48,248 bases of DNA from Thiomicrospira microaerophila (GCF_000934765.1 NZ_KN882197.1:33640-81887), one strand, 5' to 3'; positions 33,161-43,277 are shown, counted from the stretch's first letter. Notes: generated by a model from the sequence alone, not told the origin. Program-made: numbers and translations.

Positions 33161-34108
33161 TTAAAAATGATTAAAACCCAGTTTTTGTAGATGAACGGGC
33201 TGTTCATCTACAACCAGGCCTGGTTGGGCGGTGGTGTGGCCGATGTGTGAGATTTTAATATCTAGCGCTTGCGCTAGACTGATGATATCTGGCAGTTTTT
33301 CAGGCGAAACAGTAAAACAAAGTTCATAATCATCGCCAGCACAAAGCGGCTTCAAACGCGCCTCACCCGCCCAAGCTTGCACGGCATCCGATAACGGCAT
33401 AGCGGCCAAATCTAAACGCGCCCCAAGATGGGATGCCTGCAGGATATGATTCAAATCGGCTAGCAAGCCATCCGACACATCAATCGCGCTATTGGCCAGC
33501 CCGACCAACTTAACACCCAATGCAACCCGCGCTTGCGGACGATTAAGGCGCACTAAGGCTGTCGATTCAGCCGAGGTTTTTGCCGCTTGCTGGGATAAGG
33601 CTAACGACAAACCTAGCCCGGCCTCACCCATCCAACCAGACACACAAATCGCATCCCCCACCTTCGCACCCGAACGCAACAAAGCCGCCCCTTTTGGCAC
33701 CCAACCCTGCGCGGTAACGCTAATGGTTAAGGGACCTCGTGTGGTATCGCCGCCGATCAAAGGCAGATGATAAGGCTGGGCACAATCGGCCAAACCTTGG
33801 GTAAATGAACTCAACCAGGCCTGGTCAACCTGTGGCAGGGTTAGCGCTAACGAATAAAATGCGGGCTGTGCGCCCATCGCGGCGAGATCACTTAAATTAA
33901 CCGCTAGCGCTTTCCACCCTATATCATAGGCGGCAGTATCAACAGGAAAATGCACCCCCGCCACCAACGTATCGGTCACCACCACCAACTGACAATCCGC
34001 TGGCGGCGTGATAATCGCACCATCATCACCAATAGCTAAATCACCCTCGGCAAGCTGAGCGACTGAACTGAGCGGCAGAAAAAACTGCCGAATAACATCA
34101 AATTCCAT
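33161..34108 (-). CDS. thiL: Thiamine-monophosphate kinase
   Basis: 315 residues; phosphorylates thiamine monophosphate to the active diphosphate. Seen: GDDGAIITPP, VVTDTLVAGVHFPVD, KALAVNLSDLAAMGAQPAFY (metal and ATP loop), IGGDTTRGPLTISVTAQG, IDVSDGLLADLNHIL and CAGDDYELCFTV. Ten bases after nusB, the common nusB-thiL pairing. Two palindrome copies. Confidence 0.97.
   Translation of the reverse strand: MEFDVIRQFFLPLSSVAQLAEGDLAIGDDGAIITPPADCQLVVVTDTLVAGVHFPVDTAAYDIGWKALAVNLSDLAAMGAQPAFYSLALTLPQVDQAWLSSFTQGLADCAQPYHLPLIGGDTTRGPLTISVTAQGWVPKGAALLRSGAKVGDAICVSGWMGEAGLGLSLALSQQAAKTSAESTALVRLNRPQARVALGVKLVGLANSAIDVSDGLLADLNHILQASHLGARLDLAAMPLSDAVQAWAGEARLKPLCAGDDYELCFTVSPEKLPDIISLAQALDIKISHIGHTTAQPGLVVDEQPVHLQKLGFNHF
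33212..33225. repeat. AACCAGGCCTGGTT palindrome
   Basis: Full copy in thiL, read in the frame QPGLVV near the C-terminus. Confidence 0.9.
33813..33826. repeat. AACCAGGCCTGGTC palindrome
   Basis: Perfect core in thiL, read as Gln-Ala-Trp (VDQAWLS). Confidence 0.85.
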
Positions 34109-34117
34109 CCGCGTAAT

Positions 34118-34666
34118 TTAGCTAGCCGCTGGCGCTTGAAATTCAAGCGGACGTAATTGCTTGGCAATTTTATCGAGGATGCCATTGATGTATTTATGTG
34201 CATCTTCCGCACCAAAGGTTTTAGCCAACTCAACCGCTTCGTTGATGACGACCTTATAAGGTATCTGCATTTGTGTTTGCAACTCATACACCGCGATGCG
34301 TAAAATGGTGCGCTCTACCGGGTTGACCATTTTAATCGAACGGTCAAGCATCACGGCATACACTTCATCCAGCGCTTCAGATTGCGCCACTACCTCACGA
34401 ATCAACTCGCGAAACCAGTCACGGTCACAGCCTGATAACCAACCTTCTTCCGAAAATTGTTTTTCAATCAGATACAACTCTTGTTGATTAAGCATCCATT
34501 GATACAAGGCTTGTAACGCCAAGTGTCTTGATTGAGTACGTGGACTAAGCTTCACTTCAGCCACCTCAACAACTTCTTCTGAAGGCTGTTTAATCAAATC
34601 CGCTGGTACGTCTAACGCAGGGCTAACTTGTTTTTCTGTGTGTTGTTTTGTGTGTTGTTCGTTCAT
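34118..34666 (-). CDS. nusB: Transcription antitermination factor NusB
   Basis: 182 residues. The NusB helical fold starts at SRHLALQALYQWMLNQQELY (about 46) and ends with LAKTFGAEDAHKYINGILDK. It binds boxA RNA with S10 in rRNA antitermination. The first 45 residues (Gln/Glu/Lys/Val-rich) are an extension not found in most family members, probably disordered. Its start overlaps the ribH stop (TAATG). Confidence 0.96.
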   Translation of the reverse strand: MNEQHTKQHTEKQVSPALDVPADLIKQPSEEVVEVAEVKLSPRTQSRHLALQALYQWMLNQQELYLIEKQFSEEGWLSGCDRDWFRELIREVVAQSEALDEVYAVMLDRSIKMVNPVERTILRIAVYELQTQMQIPYKVVINEAVELAKTFGAEDAHKYINGILDKIAKQLRPLEFQAPAAS

Positions 34667-35127
34667 TAAATTTGCTTCAATACATTAACCATTTCAATCG
34701 CAGATAAGGCGGCTTCTGCGCCCTTGTTGCCCGCTTTGGTGCCCGCGCGTTCAATCGCTTGTTCGATGCTATCCACCGTCAATACACCAAAGACTACGGG
34801 CATGCTCTGGTTCAACATCACCTGGCCTAAGCCCTTAACGCACTCACCCGCCACATAATCAAAATGCGGTGTGCCGCCACGGATAACCGCGCCTAACGCA
34901 ACTATTGCGTCATACTTACCGCTTTCAGCCATTCTTTGTGCCGCTAATGGAATCTCAAACGCACCCGGCACCAGCACTTGGTCGATATTGTCTTCAGAGC
35001 CGCCATGACGCTTTATGGCATCAAGGGCACCACTCACTAAATGATCCACAATAAAACTATTAAAACGTCCAACCACTAAACCAATTTTCATATCTTGGGC
35101 CACTAAATCGCCAGCAATCGTATTCAT
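34666..35127 (-). CDS. ribH: 6,7-dimethyl-8-ribityllumazine synthase
   Basis: 153 residues; penultimate step of riboflavin synthesis, forming shell-like oligomers. Seen: [60 protein letters not shown] with the catalytic His, and [17 protein letters not shown]. In the order ribBA-ribH-nusB, with one-base overlap to nusB. Confidence 0.97.
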   Translation of the reverse strand: MNTIAGDLVAQDMKIGLVVGRFNSFIVDHLVSGALDAIKRHGGSEDNIDQVLVPGAFEIPLAAQRMAESGKYDAIVALGAVIRGGTPHFDYVAGECVKGLGQVMLNQSMPVVFGVLTVDSIEQAIERAGTKAGNKGAEAALSAIEMVNVLKQI

Positions 35128-35142
35128 AACTTTTCCCTCTAT

Positions 35143-36258
35143 TTAATTTTGTTTATCGATGTATTCGCTAATGTCTAAGCCAAACCCACTTAGTGCATTG
35201 AGTTTCCAGTGAGAACCTATCACGCGCAGATGTTTTACCCCTAAATCGGCCAAAATTTGCGCCCCTAAACCAAAGGTTTTCGTGTCATCTTCCACATGTG
35301 TTTCAGGCATTTTAACACCGCGATCTGCCATTTGATAATGTGCAATGCGATCGAGCAAATCTGCCGCACCTTCATGTTTACGCAACACCACAATCACACC
35401 TGAACCCGCCTCAACAATCTGCTGCATCGCGGCACGCAACGGCCAGCCACATTCTTTGCGCTGAGAACCGAGCATATCGCACAGGGTATCCTGCATATGC
35501 ACCCTCACGAGGGTCGGCGCAACCGGATCAATCTCACCATAGACTAATGCAAAATGGGCTTTATGATCTAGCGCATCTTCATAGGCCATCAGTTTAAACT
35601 CACCAAATTCGGTGGGGAGTTTACACTCAGACACGCGCTCAACCGTTTTTTCGTTTTGCAAACGATATTGAATTAAATCCGCTACCGTACCGAGTTTCAA
35701 ACCATGCTGTTGCGCAAAAGCTTCAAGATCATCACGTCGCGCCATACTGCCGTCTTCATTCATGATTTCAACAATCACCGATGCGGGCTCAAAACCAGCT
35801 AAACGCGCCAAATCACAGCCTGCCTCGGTATGGCCTGCGCGGGTCAACACCCCACCCGGTCGCGCCATTAATGGAAAAATATGCCCTGGGGTCACAATAT
35901 CACTAGGTTGCGCATCCGCTTTCACCGCCGCTTGCACTGTCACCGCACGATCACTCGCTGAAATCCCGGTAGATACGCCCTCAGCCGCTTCAATCGACAC
36001 CGTAAAATTAGTACCGTGTGGATCTTGGTTGTCATGCACCATCAAGGGAATCCGCAACTGCTGACAACGCTCTTTAGTCAGCGTTAAACAAATCAAGCCG
36101 CGACCATAACGCGCCATAAAATTAATATCCTGCGCGCTCACCGTACTCGCCGGCACCAACAGGTCGCCTTCATTTTCACGGTCTTCATCATCCATTAAAA
36201 TGACCATCTTACCCTGACGGTAATCGTCTAATATCTCTTCAATTGAGCTTAATTCCAT
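35143..36258 (-). CDS. ribBA: 3,4-dihydroxy-2-butanone-4-phosphate synthase with degenerate GTP cyclohydrolase II domain
   Basis: 371 residues. RibB part (about 1-200): [20 protein letters not shown] and [14 protein letters not shown] show an active site. The RibA-like part (about 205-371) has lost key residues: where GTP cyclohydrolase II has a Cys-x10-Cys-x-Cys zinc site, this reads [19 protein letters not shown], keeping only the last Cys, and the GRNIGLL loop is HEGAADLL. So it is probably a RibB enzyme with an inactive or regulatory second domain; a separate ribA is expected elsewhere. Good AAGGA ribosome-binding site. Confidence 0.94.
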   Translation of the reverse strand: MELSSIEEILDDYRQGKMVILMDDEDRENEGDLLVPASTVSAQDINFMARYGRGLICLTLTKERCQQLRIPLMVHDNQDPHGTNFTVSIEAAEGVSTGISASDRAVTVQAAVKADAQPSDIVTPGHIFPLMARPGGVLTRAGHTEAGCDLARLAGFEPASVIVEIMNEDGSMARRDDLEAFAQQHGLKLGTVADLIQYRLQNEKTVERVSECKLPTEFGEFKLMAYEDALDHKAHFALVYGEIDPVAPTLVRVHMQDTLCDMLGSQRKECGWPLRAAMQQIVEAGSGVIVVLRKHEGAADLLDRIAHYQMADRGVKMPETHVEDDTKTFGLGAQILADLGVKHLRVIGSHWKLNALSGFGLDISEYIDKQN

Positions 36259-36294
36259 GCTAATCCTTTCATGATGATCTTTTGTGCGCTTTGA

Positions 36295-36960
36295 CTACAA
36301 ATAACCCGACTGCGCTAAATATTCTTTGGTAATCGTCGATGTGTTGGCTTCTGGTGCGTAAACTGCTTGCGGGCCAGCCAGTAAACGTTCCAAATAGCGC
36401 GCTAATAAATCCACTTCCAAGTTTACTTCTGTGCCCACCTGCCACTCACTAATCGTGGTTTCGGCACGGGTATGAGGCACAATATTCACATCAAACTCAC
36501 AACCCGTTACTTGATTGACCGTTAAACTAATACCATTAATACACACCGAGCCTTTGTGGGCGATATAACGTGCAATATCGGCAGGGGCTTCAATCCAATA
36601 ACGCCAAGAGCGCGCATCTTGGCTAATCGACTTAACCCGACCCACGCCATCAACATGACCGCTCACCAAATGCCCGCCCAGCCGATCTTGTAAACGTAAG
36701 GCTTTCTCAAGATTGACCTTGCTGCCAACTTTCATCTGCCCGAGTGTCGTGACCTTCAGTGTTTCAGCCGACACGTCCGCCACAAATTCTTTGGCGCTAA
36801 ACTCAACTGCGGTTAAGCACACCCCATTGGTAGCGATACTATCACCGATACCGACATCAGACATATCCAACTCACTCACCAACACAGTCAATCGCCAATC
36901 GCCGTTACGCACGTCAATGCGTTTTATCTGACCCTGTGCCTGAATAATTCCAGTAAACAT
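36295..36960 (-). CDS. ribE: Riboflavin synthase alpha chain
   Basis: 221 residues; last step, dismutation of two lumazines. Two similar barrels: MFTGIIQAQGQIKRID and SIATNGVCLTAVEFS in the first, HLVSGHVDGVGRVKSI at the junction, SVCINGISLTVNQV and NIVPHTRAETT in the second. Called ribC in E. coli. It starts four bases after ribD and precedes ribBA. I see no FMN riboswitch in the short gap upstream of ribBA. Confidence 0.97.
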   Translation of the reverse strand: MFTGIIQAQGQIKRIDVRNGDWRLTVLVSELDMSDVGIGDSIATNGVCLTAVEFSAKEFVADVSAETLKVTTLGQMKVGSKVNLEKALRLQDRLGGHLVSGHVDGVGRVKSISQDARSWRYWIEAPADIARYIAHKGSVCINGISLTVNQVTGCEFDVNIVPHTRAETTISEWQVGTEVNLEVDLLARYLERLLAGPQAVYAPEANTSTITKEYLAQSGYL

Positions 36961-36963
36961 CGT

Positions 36964-38139
36964 TTAGGCTTCTCCATTTGTGGTCGATGGCGGCTCAAAA
37001 CCGAACACAAAGTGCCAGTCATCTCCCACCTGCTGTACCGATTTAGATTTTAATTGAATCCGATCCTGCATCGCATCAATGTGCGGCAAAACCAATAATG
37101 GCTTACCACGATGCCCCATTAAATGCGGGGCCACAAACCAATGCAACTCATCCACCAGGCCTGCCTCAACAAACGCCCCCGCTACCGATGCACCTGACTC
37201 AACCATCACATCATAAATCTGCTCTTCCTGAGCGAGATAATCGAGTACGCTTTCTAAGTCCAAAAGATCCTCTTTGGCCTGAACCGCTACAATCTCAACA
37301 CCCGCCGCCAACAAGCTATCCACGACGGACTGATTGGATTGAACCGTGTGCGCCGAACTCATTAACAAGGTTCTACCTGGCAAACTCAGCATTTTGGCAT
37401 CTAATGGCATGCTCAAATTAGGATCTAAAATAACGCGCAGTGGATGACACAAGGCATCGGTCAATCCCAACTCACGCTTTGTCGATTCCGCTAAACGCAC
37501 ATTCATACTCGGGTCATCCGCAAGCACGGTCCCGATACCTGTAACAATCGCGCCATGCCTTGCGCGCAATTTATGCACTTCTTGACGCGCCGCATCGCCG
37601 GTAATCCAAATACTTTCACCAGATGCCATCGCGGTACGCCCATCGACACTGCTAGCCAGTTTCAGCCGTACAAAAGGTTTTTTAGTTTGCATATATTTAA
37701 TAAATCCTTGATTTAATGCCACCGCTTCATGCGACTTCACCCCATCCACCACCTCAATGCCCGCCGACACCAAGCGTGCCATACCGCGACCACAGACTTG
37801 CGGATTCGGGTCTTGCATCGCCATGACCACGCGCGCCACCCCCGCCGCGACCAACGCATCGGCACAAGGCGGTGTTTTGCCAAAGTGCGAACAGGGTTCA
37901 AGCGTCACATAGACAGTAGCGCCCCTTGCCAACTCACCCGCTTCACGCAAAGCAAACACCTCCGCATGGGGTTCGCCCGCTTTCGGATGCCAACCTTGAC
38001 CCACTCGCTTGCCATCACGGACAATCACACACCCAACGGCTGGATTAGGGCGCGTGCTGTAGATACCTTTTTGCGCCAAGGCTAGCGCTTGCTGCATCCA
38101 AACATCATCCTGCTCCGCCGCGTGGGCTAGGACAGCCAT
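36964..38139 (-). CDS. ribD: Bifunctional riboflavin deaminase/reductase RibD
   Basis: 391 residues. Deaminase domain (about 10-150) with the zinc site HAEVFALREAGE and YVTLEPCSHFGKTPPCADAL; reductase domain (about 155-375) with KPFVRLKLASSVDGRTAMAS, ITGDAARQEVHKLRA and VESGASVAGAFVEAGLVDEL. Catalyses two consecutive steps after GTP cyclohydrolase. Its ATG overlaps the nrdR stop by one base (TAATG), so translation is coupled. Confidence 0.97.
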   Translation of the reverse strand: MAVLAHAAEQDDVWMQQALALAQKGIYSTRPNPAVGCVIVRDGKRVGQGWHPKAGEPHAEVFALREAGELARGATVYVTLEPCSHFGKTPPCADALVAAGVARVVMAMQDPNPQVCGRGMARLVSAGIEVVDGVKSHEAVALNQGFIKYMQTKKPFVRLKLASSVDGRTAMASGESIWITGDAARQEVHKLRARHGAIVTGIGTVLADDPSMNVRLAESTKRELGLTDALCHPLRVILDPNLSMPLDAKMLSLPGRTLLMSSAHTVQSNQSVVDSLLAAGVEIVAVQAKEDLLDLESVLDYLAQEEQIYDVMVESGASVAGAFVEAGLVDELHWFVAPHLMGHRGKPLLVLPHIDAMQDRIQLKSKSVQQVGDDWHFVFGFEPPSTTNGEA

Positions 38140-38615
38140 TAGCCGCGATCCGTTTTGGCCGCTGTCGCTTGCACCAGTTTTTCGATTTCTTCACGAAATG
38201 CATTCACATCCTGAAACGAACGATACACCGAAGCAAAACGCACATAAGCCACCTGATCGACCTCACGCAAAGCCTGCATAATCCACTCACCTAACTGAGA
38301 AGAAGGCACTTCACGTGAGCCATCGGCCATCATGCTTTTAAGAATTTGATTAACAATCGTATCAATGCGCTCGCTCGCCACCGGACGTTTTTCGAGCGCC
38401 TTGACCAAGCCACGACGTAGCTTTTGTTCATCAAACTTCTCACGATTACCATCGGATTTCACAACCCGAGGCAGCGAGAGTTCGACACTTTCATAGGTAG
38501 TAAAACGCTCACCGCATTCAAGGCATTCACGACGACGACGCACCTGCGCACCATCGGTGGCCAAACGCGAGTCAATTACCTTGGTATCAGGCGCATTGCA
38601 GAAGGGACAAAACAT
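38139..38615 (-). CDS. nrdR: Transcriptional repressor NrdR
   Basis: 158 residues. Zinc ribbon [19 protein letters not shown] ... [17 protein letters not shown], then an ATP-cone domain ([21 protein letters not shown]). It represses ribonucleotide reductase genes according to the nucleotide bound. Start at 38615 gives the family N-terminus; the 14-residue extension to 38657 ([11 protein letters not shown]...) is only an open frame through the palindrome at 38635-38648. First gene of the rib run, downstream of glyA. Confidence 0.97.
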   Translation of the reverse strand: MFCPFCNAPDTKVIDSRLATDGAQVRRRRECLECGERFTTYESVELSLPRVVKSDGNREKFDEQKLRRGLVKALEKRPVASERIDTIVNQILKSMMADGSREVPSSQLGEWIMQALREVDQVAYVRFASVYRSFQDVNAFREEIEKLVQATAAKTDRG

Positions 38616-38634
38616 AGATTTGATTCCATAAGCT

Positions 38635-38648
38635 AACCAGGCCTGGTG
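38635..38648. repeat. AACCAGGCCTGGTG palindrome, intergenic
   Basis: Perfect core in the 75-base glyA-nrdR gap, 20 bases upstream of the nrdR start. Confidence 0.85.
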
Positions 38649-38690
38649 GTAAAACACAAGCCTAGCATGCTTTAGACCTTTTTTAAGACC

Positions 38691-39962
38691 TTATTTATAA
38701 ACAGGATGCGCGGCACACAGCGCGCTGACTTTATCACGAACTTGCGCAATGACGGCCTCATCCCAGCTTTCAGATGCTTGGTCACAGGCATTCACCACAT
38801 CACACATCCAGCCCGCCAAATCACGGCATTCTTGCTCACCAAAGCCACGGGTAGTGGCGGCGGCGGTACCGATACGAATACCACTCGTCACAAACGGTGA
38901 CATAGGATCATTCGGCACGGAGTTTTTGTTAATCGTAATATGCGCCGCACCCAAGGCCGCGTCCACCAATTTACCGGTTAAGCCTTTTTCAATCAGGCTC
39001 ACCAAGAACAAATGGTTTTGCGTACCACCCGAAACCACATCCAAGCCTCGCTCGATAAACACCTGCGCCATGGCTTGTGCGTTTTTGATCACTTGCGCCG
39101 CATAAGTTTTAAATTCTGGCTCCATCGCTTCTTTAAACGCTACCGCTTTCGCTGCAATAACATGCATCAATGGACCGCCCTGTGTACCCGGGAACACCAA
39201 CGAATTCAATTTCTTTTCAATTTCAGGGTTGGCTTTCGCTAAAATCAAGCCACCACGCGGACCACGCAAAGTTTTGTGGGTGGTGGTAGTGGTCACATCG
39301 GCGATTTGCACCGGGTTCGGATAAAGCCCTGCGGCAACCAGGCCTGCCACATGCGCCATATCCACCAATAAATAAGCACCCACGCTGTCGGCTATGTCGC
39401 GGAAACGCTGCCAATCAACAATTTGCGAATAAGCAGAAAAACCTGCAATCACCAATTTAGGCTTATGCTCAGTGGCTAAGCGCTGCACTTCATTATAATC
39501 AATTTCGCCGGTTTCAGGCTTCAGACCGTATTGCACCGCATTATAGATTTTGCCAGAGAAGTTCACTTTAGAACCGTGGGTTAAGTGACCGCCATGTGCC
39601 AAACTCATACCCAATACCGTATCACCTGGCTCCAACAACGCCATAAACACCGGCGCGTTCGCTTGTGAACCTGAGTGAGGTTGCACGTTGGCGTAATCCG
39701 CGCCAAACAATTGCTTGGCACGTTCAATCGCCAAGGCTTCAACCACATCGACATGCTCACAACCGCCGTAATAACGCTTGTAAGGATAGCCTTCCGCATA
39801 TTTGTTGGTTAACACCGAACCTTGCGCGGCCATAACACGCGGACTGGTATAGTTTTCCGAAGCGATCAACTCAATATGATCTTCTTGGCGCTGCGCTTCC
39901 GCCGCCATCGCATTCGCGATATCATCATCATAGCCTGCGATTGTCATGGTTTTATCAAACAT
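38691..39962 (-). CDS. glyA: Serine hydroxymethyltransferase
   Basis: 423 residues, PLP enzyme linking serine, glycine and one-carbon folate. Seen: [76 protein letters not shown] and the PLP lysine in [17 protein letters not shown]. Usual length. A one-mismatch palindrome at 39339-39348 is read as AGLV. Upstream 200 bases to ettA hold both divergent promoters; no element recognised. Confidence 0.98.
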   Translation of the reverse strand: MFDKTMTIAGYDDDIANAMAAEAQRQEDHIELIASENYTSPRVMAAQGSVLTNKYAEGYPYKRYYGGCEHVDVVEALAIERAKQLFGADYANVQPHSGSQANAPVFMALLEPGDTVLGMSLAHGGHLTHGSKVNFSGKIYNAVQYGLKPETGEIDYNEVQRLATEHKPKLVIAGFSAYSQIVDWQRFRDIADSVGAYLLVDMAHVAGLVAAGLYPNPVQIADVTTTTTHKTLRGPRGGLILAKANPEIEKKLNSLVFPGTQGGPLMHVIAAKAVAFKEAMEPEFKTYAAQVIKNAQAMAQVFIERGLDVVSGGTQNHLFLVSLIEKGLTGKLVDAALGAAHITINKNSVPNDPMSPFVTSGIRIGTAAATTRGFGEQECRDLAGWMCDVVNACDQASESWDEAVIAQVRDKVSALCAAHPVYK

Positions 39963-40163
39963 GCAAAAACTCCATTTACAAGGGTTAAATTTTAAAGACT
40001 GATAATTTTAACAGCACTTCACCAAAATCACCACGCTGTTTTAAAATAGCCACGCTGTTTTCATCTTAAAATATCTCAATCTCTTTATTAACGGCTTAAT
40101 TTTAGGTAAAGTGTAACCAAATTTTTAATTTACATTTCTAATAAAACTTGCAAGCGAGAAAAT

Positions 40164-41834
40164 ATGGCTCAATTTGTTTACACCATGAACCGCGTTGGAA
40201 AAGTGGTTCCACCTTCAAAATACATTCTTAAAGATATTTCACTATCGTTTTTCCCAGGCGCAAAAATCGGCGTTCTGGGTCTAAACGGTTCTGGTAAATC
40301 AACGCTTTTGCGCATTATGGCGGGCATTGATACCGATATCGTGGGTGAAGCACGTCCGCAACCCGGGATTAAGGTGGGCTACTTGCCACAAGAACCCCAG
40401 CTTGACCCAACAAAGGATGTACGGGGTAATGTTGAAGAAGCGGTTGCTGAAGTAAAACAAGCGCTGGCCGAGCTAGATGGCGTTTATGCCGCCTATGCCG
40501 AACCGGATGCGGACTTTGACAAGCTGGCGCAAAAACAAGCGCAAATAGAAGATATCATTCAAGCGATGGACGGCCACAACCTAGAACGCACCTTAGAGAT
40601 TGCGGCCGATGCACTGCGCCTGCCTGCTTGGGATGCGGATGTCACTACCCTTTCTGGCGGTGAGCGTCGCCGTGTAGCCCTGTGTCGTTTATTATTATCG
40701 AAGCCCGATATGCTATTGCTGGACGAACCCACTAACCATCTCGATGCCGAATCGATTGCATGGTTAGAGCGCTTCCTGCTCGAATTTCCGGGCACTGTGG
40801 TCGCGATTACCCACGACCGCTACTTCCTCGACAATGCGGCGCAATGGATATTAGAACTGGATCGTGGTCAAGGCATTCCTTATGAAGGTAACTACTCTTC
40901 ATGGCTAGAGCAAAAAGAACAGCGCCTAATGCAAGAATCAAAACAAGAAGCCGCGCGCTTACGCACTATTAAACACGAGCTTGAATGGGTGCGCGCGAAT
41001 CCAAAAGGTCGCCACGCTAAATCAAAAGCACGTATGGCACGTTTTGATGAACTCAGCAGTGTCGAAACGCAGAAACGCAATGAAACCAATGAAATTTTCA
41101 TCCCTGTAGCGGAACGCTTGGGTGAAAAAGTTATTGAAGTGAATAATATGTCAAAAGGCTTTGGTGACCGGCTACTCATTGATAATTTAAACTTCCGCTT
41201 ACCACAAGGCGGCATTGTCGGCATTATCGGCCCCAACGGCGCAGGTAAATCCACCCTTTTCAAAATGCTAACGGGTCAAGAAAAGCCCGATAGTGGCGAA
41301 ATTATTTTTGGTGAAACGGTTAACCTATCCTACGTCGATCAAAGCCGTGATGCGCTAGATGACAGCAAAACGGTTTGGGAAGAAATTTCAGGCGGTGATG
41401 AAAGCTTTATGGTCGGTAACTTTGAAGTCAATTCACGCGCCTATTGTTCACGCTTTAACTTTAAGGGCGGCGACCAACAAAAACGCATTGGTGAATTGTC
41501 AGGGGGCGAGCGTAATCGCGTCCACTTGGCAAAAACACTGCGCAAGGGCGGCAATGTCTTGTTACTTGACGAACCCACCAACGACTTGGACGTTGAAACC
41601 TTACGTGCATTAGAAGAAGCCCTGCTTGAATACGCCGGTTGTGCGGTGGTGATCTCGCATGATCGCTGGTTCCTAGACCGTATCGCTACCCATATGCTCG
41701 CGTTTGAAGGTGATTCGCACGTTGAGTGGTTTGAAGGCAACTTCTCCGATTATGAAGCCGATTACAAACGCCGTAAAGGCGCTGATGCCAATCAACCGCA
41801 TCGCATTAAATACAAACCGATTACAAAAAACTAA
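40164..41834 (+). CDS. ettA: Energy-dependent translational throttle protein EttA (ABC-F)
   Basis: 556 residues, two ABC ATPase domains without membrane part; gates the ribosome by energy state. Domain 1: Walker A GLNGSGKST, signature LSGGERRRVAL, Walker B LLLDEPTNHLDAES. A charged linker with GRHAKSKARMARFDEL, typical of the ABC-F arm region. Domain 2: GPNGAGKST, LSGGERNRVHLA, LLLDEPTNDLDVET. MAQFVYTMNRVGKVVPP is the EttA-specific start. First gene of a plus-strand operon with the GGDEF-like and DsrE-like genes. Confidence 0.97.
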   Translation: MAQFVYTMNRVGKVVPPSKYILKDISLSFFPGAKIGVLGLNGSGKSTLLRIMAGIDTDIVGEARPQPGIKVGYLPQEPQLDPTKDVRGNVEEAVAEVKQALAELDGVYAAYAEPDADFDKLAQKQAQIEDIIQAMDGHNLERTLEIAADALRLPAWDADVTTLSGGERRRVALCRLLLSKPDMLLLDEPTNHLDAESIAWLERFLLEFPGTVVAITHDRYFLDNAAQWILELDRGQGIPYEGNYSSWLEQKEQRLMQESKQEAARLRTIKHELEWVRANPKGRHAKSKARMARFDELSSVETQKRNETNEIFIPVAERLGEKVIEVNNMSKGFGDRLLIDNLNFRLPQGGIVGIIGPNGAGKSTLFKMLTGQEKPDSGEIIFGETVNLSYVDQSRDALDDSKTVWEEISGGDESFMVGNFEVNSRAYCSRFNFKGGDQQKRIGELSGGERNRVHLAKTLRKGGNVLLLDEPTNDLDVETLRALEEALLEYAGCAVVISHDRWFLDRIATHMLAFEGDSHVEWFEGNFSDYEADYKRRKGADANQPHRIKYKPITKN

Positions 41835-41856
41835 TTTAACGCAAAAAGGATCACGC

Positions 41857-42774
41857 ATGGCACATACTGATCAAACGCTCCACTCGCAGCTTGAAGCGAT
41901 TGCCAACGCCATGCCAGACCCGATTTTCATCATGGGTCAGGATGGCACTTATCTCGACATGATCGGCGGACGCGAGCGCAGCTTGTATGCCGATGGGCAG
42001 GGGTTAATTGGCAAAACCTATCAACAGGTTTTGCCAGAAAAAATGGCAATGCGGTTTTTAAATGTTGTCCAAAAGGCAATTAAAACCCAACAACTTCAAG
42101 ACATTGAGTACCAATTAGCGGATGACGAAGTACAAGGCATTGAATCGGCAACCTCAAAAGGAGGACAATGGTACGAAGCCCGCGTTTACCCGTTAGAAAC
42201 CGATGTTTATGGGCAACCTGCAGTGATTTGGCTGGCGATCAATATCACCTCACGCAAACACATGGAAGAGCAAATTGAGCATTTATCTAAAAACGATGCG
42301 CTCACCCATTTTTACAACCGCGACTTTTTCCTTGACCTGGTTAACGAACTGATCAGCCAAGCCAAATTAAATAACCAGCCCCTCTCGCTGATTAAAATCG
42401 ATTTGGATTGTTTTAAAAATATTACCGATGGCTATGGTCATGAATTCGGTGATAAGGCGATTTTAGGTGCGGCCCATGCGATAGAGGCCACCGTCGGCGA
42501 ACTAGGACACATTGGTCGCTTAAGCTGTGACCAGTTTATGATTGCATTACCCGAGGTCAAGGCGGTAGATGGTTTCCGTATCGCAAAATTGGCGCAATCC
42601 AAAATAGCCGCACACAAAATTCGATTGGACGAACAGCATACCACCTGTTTAACCAGTCATGCTGGGGTGACTGAACTTCGAGATCACCATGAAGACAGTC
42701 GCGTTTTATTTAACCGCGTCAATGACGCCATTGCGCAATTACGAAATAGTCGCGAAATGACCAAACTCATCTAA
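41857..42774 (+). CDS. PAS protein with degenerate GGDEF domain
   Basis: 305 residues: PAS (about 8-135; ANAMPDPIFIMGQDGTYLDM) and a GGDEF fold (about 140-300; NDALTHFYNRDFFLDLVNEL, IKIDLDCFKNITDGYGHEFG). The active-site loop, normally GG(D/E)EF, reads RLSCDQF, so diguanylate cyclase activity is doubtful; GTP binding may persist. ATG start at 41857 with AAGGA seven bases upstream, 22 bases after ettA; the longer frame starting within ettA is rejected. Confidence 0.9.
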   Translation: MAHTDQTLHSQLEAIANAMPDPIFIMGQDGTYLDMIGGRERSLYADGQGLIGKTYQQVLPEKMAMRFLNVVQKAIKTQQLQDIEYQLADDEVQGIESATSKGGQWYEARVYPLETDVYGQPAVIWLAINITSRKHMEEQIEHLSKNDALTHFYNRDFFLDLVNELISQAKLNNQPLSLIKIDLDCFKNITDGYGHEFGDKAILGAAHAIEATVGELGHIGRLSCDQFMIALPEVKAVDGFRIAKLAQSKIAAHKIRLDEQHTTCLTSHAGVTELRDHHEDSRVLFNRVNDAIAQLRNSREMTKLI

Positions 42775-42794
42775 AAAATAAAAAGGATACTACC

Positions 42795-43277
42795 ATGAAG
42801 AAAACAAACTACCTCGCATTTAGCCTAATGCTCCTAGCCCTATTTGCCCTACCCCTCAAAGCCGCTGATGAAGGTGCTAAGGTCGTCTACCACGTTGACT
42901 TTAGCGATGTCACGCGCTATTCCGCTACCCTCACCTCGATTAACAACATAATGAACGCCTATGAAAACGAGCTGATGGAAGCCGATGTGCACCTAGTCCT
43001 CGTCGGGCATGGCTTACGTTTTGCCACCGATGATGGTCTTAAAGGCACGCCTTATGAGCATGATGCCGCAATGTTAGAACGTCGTGACGAACTCAAAGGA
43101 CGTTTGGATGCACTGATGAATTCACGCGGCGTTAAAGTCAAACTTTGTGACCACACCCGCAACGAAATCAACCTAGACCCCGCTAAAATTTATGATGGGA
43201 TTGAGCTTGTCGGATCAGGCGTATTCGACATCGCGATCCTCCAAAGCCAAGGCTATGCGTATTTAAAAATCCAGTAA
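42795..43277 (+). CDS. Periplasmic DsrE-like protein
   Basis: 160 residues with a signal peptide (MKKTNYLAFSLMLLALFALP, cleavage near KAADEG). The mature part looks like the DsrE/DsrF fold: KVVYHVDFSDVTRYSATLTS, ADVHLVLVGHGLRFATDDG, and one Cys in VKVKLCDHTRNEI, at the position where such proteins can carry sulfur. DsrE proteins take part in sulfur transfer in sulfur bacteria; secreted versions are little studied. It follows the PAS/GGDEF gene by 20 bases with an AAAAGGA ribosome-binding site. Confidence 0.82.
   Translation: MKKTNYLAFSLMLLALFALPLKAADEGAKVVYHVDFSDVTRYSATLTSINNIMNAYENELMEADVHLVLVGHGLRFATDDGLKGTPYEHDAAMLERRDELKGRLDALMNSRGVKVKLCDHTRNEINLDPAKIYDGIELVGSGVFDIAILQSQGYAYLKIQ

Noticed and set aside
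36259-36294. FMN riboswitch before ribBA
   Set aside because: The gap is only 36 bases, too short for an RFN element.
38616-38657. N-terminal extension of NrdR (MFYHQAW...)
   Set aside because: Only an open frame through the palindrome; the family begins at M-x-C-P-F-C, which is 38615.
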